From contig PWKZ01000147.1 in NCBI GenBank assembly GCA_003559575.1, positions 1 to 35,470 of the forward strand: a stretch of DNA of 35,470 nucleotides, written 5' to 3'. This DNA comes from Bradymonadales bacterium. GTDB lineage: Bacteria; Myxococcota_A; UBA9042; PWKZ01. The notes beneath the pieces were generated by a model that worked only from the letters and a program-made list of their open reading frames with translations, did no database searches and was not told the DNA's origin. Of the stretch, positions 32,025-35,470 are shown piece by piece (position 1 is the stretch's first letter; each line of letters starts with the position of its first letter). Both the position numbers and the translations under genes were made by a program.

Positions 32025-34052
32025 ATGAAACTCGGAAAATCAATCGTTTTTTGTTCTCTCTTGTTTGTTTTGACAACTCCGTTGTCGCCTCCGGCCTTCG
32101 CCGACAGAGGCGACGTTCAATGGGTCAAGATGTCGGACGGTGTCGCGTTGCATACCATCGTCTTCTTGCCCGGCCACGGTGTCGGGCCGTGGCCCGTGCT
32201 GTTGGCGCGCTCGCCCTACGAGAATATCGGCGACGACGATCTCTTCTTGACGGAGATCCTGCCTTTTATCGGTCTTGTCGGTTTCGCCGCAGTGCTCCAG
32301 TACACCCGCGGCTTCGGCGGCTCGGAGGGGGAGCCGACACCATTTCTCCATGATCAGAGCGATGGAAGAGAGACGGTCGAGTGGCTTCTCGATCAGGAGT
32401 GGTGTGACGGGCGGGTGTTTGTTTTTGGGGCTTCGGCGCTCGGGATCCCCGCTTACCTGCTATCCCCCACGGCCCCCGAGGAGATGAGCTGCCAGACGGT
32501 TCTGATAGCGACGCCGGATGTCTTTGGGGCCGCCTTTCAGGGCGGGGTGTTCAAGCAACACGACGTCGAGCGCTGGGGCCGGTGGCTCGGCCGGCCCGCG
32601 GTGATGGCTGAAATACCCTATCAGCGTGATTGCGATGAGTTTTGGGAGTCTGTGATCATCGATCATCTGGGCGCCGATGTGCGTACGGCGGCGCTTCATG
32701 TGGGCGGCTGGTATGATCTCTTCGCGGAGGGCACTCTCGCGGCGTTCAAGATGTACGGCGAATCGGACTGCCCTTGGGCGGCCAGGCACCAGTATCTGGT
32801 GATGGGCCCCTGGGAACACAACAAGCTCGGGAGCGCGCGCGCCGGTGAGCTTCGTTTTCCGCCTGACGCGGGTTATGATCTGGTCGCCCTCTTCTTGCCC
32901 TGGCTGCGGTGGTGCAAGTCCGGTGGTCCCGCGCAAGGGATGAGCTGGCCGCGGGTGCGTTATTACACGATGGGCAGTGTCGAGTCCGACGACGCGCCCG
33001 GCAACGAGTGGCGCGAGGCCGACGACTGGCCGCCGTTCGACACCGTCGCGACTCCGCTGTATGTGGCGGCCGATGGTGCGCTCGCGTGGCAGCCACCGCG
33101 CGAGCCGCTCAAGCTCGAGATTGCCTTCGATCCGGCCGATCCCTCTCCCACCCGCTGCGGCCGCAATCTGTCGCTCGCCTCCGGGCCCTGCGATCAGCAG
33201 GCGGTGGAGGAGCGGGCCGACGCCGTGGTGTTCACCACGGCGCCCTTGGAGGAGCCGCTCGAGGCCACCGGGCTCCTCTCGATGACTCTGGCGGCGGCGA
33301 CTCCGGACAGAGACGCCGATCTAGCCGTGCGAGTGACCGATGTCTACCCGGACGGTCGCTCGATGCTGGTGGGCGACGGGATAATGCGCCTGAGCCGTCG
33401 GGGAGGTTGCCGCGGAGCGCTCGAGGTCACCCCGGGCGAGTTCTATGAGCTTGAGATCCCTCTCTTCAACACGAGCTATATCTGGAACCGAGGCCACCGC
33501 ATTCGGGTGGTGCTCACCGCCGGCAACTACCCGCGCTTCGAGATCAACCCGGCACATCTCGGTGAGGATGGCTCACCGGGCGCGGCGACGACAGTTCATG
33601 TCCTGACCGGTCCGGAGAAGCCGGCGGCGCTCTTTTTGCCCCTCCCGGCACCGAAGTCCAGACCGGTGGACGAGGGAGAGGTGGTGGAGGTACCGGTCGC
33701 CGAGCCGGTCGCCGAGCCGGTCGCCGAGCCGGTAGTGACGCCGGACGTTGTCACTCCCGACGTCTCGCGCAATGACCTGTCCGGGCCACTCCCACAGCCC
33801 TCGCCTGATTCGCGAGGCGAAGATCCTTGGGCGGATGATGATGTGGCCGCCGTACCCTGCGGCGACACCTCTTTTGAGGGGGCCGACACGGTCACTCCCG
33901 GGACCGAGCGGGCGACCTCGGGGGGGTGCGCCACCGCTGCGCCCAGCGCCGGTGGTCGTGCACCCAAGGTGTTGGTGCTGCTGCTTCTGACATTCTTGGC
34001 CCGGGCGGCCTTTCGTCACTGCGGTATGGGAATAATGCCGAGGTGCTCCTAA
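32025..34052 (+). CDS. Secreted CocE/NonD-type S15 hydrolase with MYXO-CTERM-like tail
   Basis: A signal peptide ends near AFADRG (residue 27). The alpha/beta-hydrolase triad is intact: S137 in FGASALG, D231 in GGWYDLF and H265 in GPWEHNKLG, with an oxyanion Tyr in ARSPYEN. The C-terminal jelly-roll half of the family follows (RVVLTAGNYPRFEINP). Members cleave esters, amides or X-Pro dipeptides. After a linker with a VAEP repeat (about 555-570) comes a Gly-Cys motif (SGGCAT), a hydrophobic helix (LVLLLLTFLA) and Arg residues, the layout of MYXO-CTERM sorting signals for the cell surface. ATG 32025 starts the signal peptide; AAGGAG is 13 bases away. The open frame extends back to 31857 into a repeat. 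Confidence 0.88.
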   Translation: MKLGKSIVFCSLLFVLTTPLSPPAFADRGDVQWVKMSDGVALHTIVFLPGHGVGPWPVLLARSPYENIGDDDLFLTEILPFIGLVGFAAVLQYTRGFGGSEGEPTPFLHDQSDGRETVEWLLDQEWCDGRVFVFGASALGIPAYLLSPTAPEEMSCQTVLIATPDVFGAAFQGGVFKQHDVERWGRWLGRPAVMAEIPYQRDCDEFWESVIIDHLGADVRTAALHVGGWYDLFAEGTLAAFKMYGESDCPWAARHQYLVMGPWEHNKLGSARAGELRFPPDAGYDLVALFLPWLRWCKSGGPAQGMSWPRVRYYTMGSVESDDAPGNEWREADDWPPFDTVATPLYVAADGALAWQPPREPLKLEIAFDPADPSPTRCGRNLSLASGPCDQQAVEERADAVVFTTAPLEEPLEATGLLSMTLAAATPDRDADLAVRVTDVYPDGRSMLVGDGIMRLSRRGGCRGALEVTPGEFYELEIPLFNTSYIWNRGHRIRVVLTAGNYPRFEINPAHLGEDGSPGAATTVHVLTGPEKPAALFLPLPAPKSRPVDEGEVVEVPVAEPVAEPVAEPVVTPDVVTPDVSRNDLSGPLPQPSPDSRGEDPWADDDVAAVPCGDTSFEGADTVTPGTERATSGGCATAAPSAGGRAPKVLVLLLLTFLARAAFRHCGMGIMPRCS

Positions 34053-34084
34053 TTCCCCATCTGCACCGACACTAGCTTGGGCCG

Positions 34085-34178
34085 CCTCGGAGTAATCTGC
34101 GGCGTCAGCTTCAGGTGTGCGTGCGTGAATCCGCGCGCGAATCCCAGGATGGGCCGACGATTGGCCGACGATTATGCG
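34085..34178 (+). repeat. Dispersed palindromic repeat family 1, copy E (centre deleted)
   Basis: The right flank carries 34 bases (34129-34162) identical to copy C, and the left arm CTGCGGCGTCA is present, but the central palindrome is missing. An 11-base GGCCGACGATT is duplicated in tandem at its end. It lies in the 228-base gap after the CocE-like gene. Confidence 0.75.
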
Positions 34179-34211
34179 GTTTGACGGTTACTTGGGGGCG
34201 GTGATACCCTC

Positions 34212-34239
34212 TTGACCCCTGTGGCGGTTGGGCTATGCT
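34212..34239 (+). promoter_or_regulatory. Candidate sigma70-type promoter for the amidotransferase-like gene
   Basis: TTGACC (34212-34217) and TATGCT (34234-34239) are 16 bases apart and 42 bases upstream of the ATG at 34281. This is the best consensus match seen in the window. Confidence 0.5.
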
Positions 34240-34280
34240 CATGCCTTTCCGTGGAGGGGACAAAGAAGGGTTTTTGCGAG

Positions 34281-35216
34281 ATGTCGCTCTCGATTGCAAT
34301 GTTGGTCAATGACCGTTTGCTCCAGCCCTGTGTATGCCGCGAGGTTGGTGACGAGCTCGCGTCGCTGCGGCAATGCGCAGCTCAAGTGGACGCCCCGGAC
34401 GGACTAGATCCGGCGCCCTCGGAGCTGGACCTTGGAGTCGGGCACTATCACGAGGGTGAGGCGCTGTTGACCCGGCGCCCGCTGACAACCGGCGACCCGG
34501 CGAGGGAACCGCACGAAGATGCCTTTGGCGCGCTGTTTTGTGCCGGGCGCTCGACTTGCACTTTGGCCCACGCGATGCGTCGCTCAGCGCGAGCGTTTCA
34601 ACCGAACGAGGTGCAACCCTTCCGGTTTCGCGATTGGTTGTGGGTGATGTCCGGCGATCTCGAGGAGCGCCCGGACTTCGATCACCAATCGTTGGCCATC
34701 CCCCCGTATATTCGGGGCAACATGCGGACGTGGCGACCAGCCGAGGTCGCGTTTCACCTCTTCTTGGCTTTTCTGCATCGCACAGCGACTCTGGAGACAT
34801 TTCACTGGGATCGGATGGGTACGCGGCGGGCGCTCTCCTCGGCGATCTCAATCTTGGCCGCACGCTATGTGGCGGCCGGATCCGGCGCCTCCCCCAGCTA
34901 CTCGATCCTCACCACCAACGGCGAGATGCTCTTGGGGGTCGGGGTCGGACGCCAACTTTTCGTGCGGCGATTGGAGGGGCTCGCGGATTGTCGATTGTGC
35001 GGCGCGGGACGCCGGCCTGGAAGCGACGCGGCCGGAAGTGTCGCGCATGAGCACCTCAAAGCGATTCTGGTGGCCGATCCGGCGCCGGCCGCGCCCGACG
35101 AGAAAGTCTCTCTCTGGCGACCTCTGAAGCCGGGGAGGCTTTTAGAGATAGACGCCGGGCTGGGGATCGAAGAGGGCCCGCTGACTCCACACGGCCCCCC
35201 AGACGCACCGGGGTGA
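34281..35216 (+). CDS. Degenerate class II glutamine amidotransferase-like protein
   Basis: The pattern LGVGHYHEGEALLTRRPL, then TLAHAMRRSARAFQPNEVQPF and DWLWVMSGDLE, and later YSILTTNGEMLLGVGVGRQLFVRR, follows the YafJ/EgtC-type Ntn-hydrolase fold, where active enzymes have GWG, HvR, NTHPF and AHNG. The essential N-terminal Cys2 is Ser2 here (MSLSIAML), HvR is HAM and AHNG is VMSG. The protein is therefore either inactive or uses Ser as nucleophile. Length is 311 aa. ATG 34281 is preferred over the longer open frame because it lies 42 bases after a good promoter and starts the expected first strand; AGAAGG is upstream. The role is unknown. Confidence 0.7.
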   Translation: MSLSIAMLVNDRLLQPCVCREVGDELASLRQCAAQVDAPDGLDPAPSELDLGVGHYHEGEALLTRRPLTTGDPAREPHEDAFGALFCAGRSTCTLAHAMRRSARAFQPNEVQPFRFRDWLWVMSGDLEERPDFDHQSLAIPPYIRGNMRTWRPAEVAFHLFLAFLHRTATLETFHWDRMGTRRALSSAISILAARYVAAGSGASPSYSILTTNGEMLLGVGVGRQLFVRRLEGLADCRLCGAGRRPGSDAAGSVAHEHLKAILVADPAPAAPDEKVSLWRPLKPGRLLEIDAGLGIEEGPLTPHGPPDAPG

Positions 35217-35228
35217 AGAGGGAGATTG

Positions 35229-35470
35229 ATGGGAGAGACGGAAATGCGTCAACCTGCTGGAATGCGGCTGGATGATTCCGACTACGAGACCCAATCCAGG
35301 CGAAACTACGATCCGGCGGCCGATGTCGACAGTGAGGCGCCCTCTCGGGGGTACGATCCGGCGGCCGATGTCGACGGTGAGGCGCCCTATGACGGTGAGG
35401 CGCCCTATGACGGTGAGACACCCTCTCGAGGGGAGGGGGCTGGATTTCAGGAGATCACCGAAGAGGAGGT
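35229..35470 (+). CDS. N-terminal part of an acidic repeat protein, cut by the window end
   Basis: ATG 35229 follows a GAGGGAGATTG box and stays open for 80 codons to the edge. The sequence is acidic and repetitive: NYDPAADVDSEAP, then YDPAADVDGEAP and two YDGEAP/T units, ending GFQEITEEEV. No domain is visible. It begins 12 bases after the amidotransferase-like gene, so the two are probably one transcript. Confidence 0.65.
   Translation, partial: MGETEMRQPAGMRLDDSDYETQSRRNYDPAADVDSEAPSRGYDPAADVDGEAPYDGEAPYDGETPSRGEGAGFQEITEEE

Overview
The window is high-GC, densely packed bacterial DNA. Several signs point to a Myxococcota-like (deltaproteobacterial) genome: a GC-hydrophobic-basic C-terminal sorting signal of the MYXO-CTERM kind, a DGxDNxGNGxxDC cysteine repeat in a lipoprotein, an FHA-sigma54 activator, a membrane-bound kinase-like protein with TPR and Glu/Arg repeats, and abundant GTG/TTG starts. 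This placement is inferred from gene style, not from a marker gene. I saw no rRNA, tRNA, CRISPR array, transposase or phage gene.

Layout. 1-2200: one dispersed repeat copy and a large predicted lipoprotein (minus strand). 2218-7923: a six-gene plus-strand operon with 4-base overlaps at three of its junctions: PP-loop ATPase with three candidate Fe-S cysteines, small membrane protein, SufS-like cysteine desulfurase, B12-type radical SAM enzyme, second small membrane protein, and NodU/CmcH-type carbamoyltransferase. This looks like an unassigned pathway that activates sulfur and carbamoylates a product, and is the best candidate here for a new system. 7877-10570: peroxiredoxin-glutaredoxin fusion and a PBP4-type carboxypeptidase (minus). 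10863-12804: TatD nuclease plus radical SAM protein. 12809-15027: a minus-strand operon of radical SAM protein, iron-sulfur flavoprotein and Maf/YceF pyrophosphatase. 15111-16722: membrane-anchored CmcI-like methyltransferase plus secreted sulfatase-modifying-factor-like protein. 17031-19094: membrane pseudokinase. 19084-21612: U32 peptidase-like/YkgJ fusion (minus). 21840-22902: xseB and tlyA. 22930-25069: ABC transporter ATPase and permease (minus). 25207-26805: malQ. 26812-27912: secreted lipocalin-like protein (minus). 28117-30150: papain-like lipoprotein with its catalytic Cys replaced, plus two P domains. 30240-31673: FHA-sigma54 regulator (minus). 32025-34052: secreted CocE/S15 hydrolase. 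34281-35216: degenerate class II glutamine amidotransferase. 35229-end: start of an acidic repeat protein.

Themes. (1) Five intergenic gaps carry copies of one palindromic repeat of about 125 bp; a second, shorter repeat occurs twice. (2) Several proteins keep an enzyme fold while losing catalytic residues (kinase, papain-like, amidotransferase, formylglycine-generating-enzyme-like). (3) Convergent genes overlap or nearly touch, so antisense 3' ends are likely. All functions are read from motifs by eye; no database search was run.
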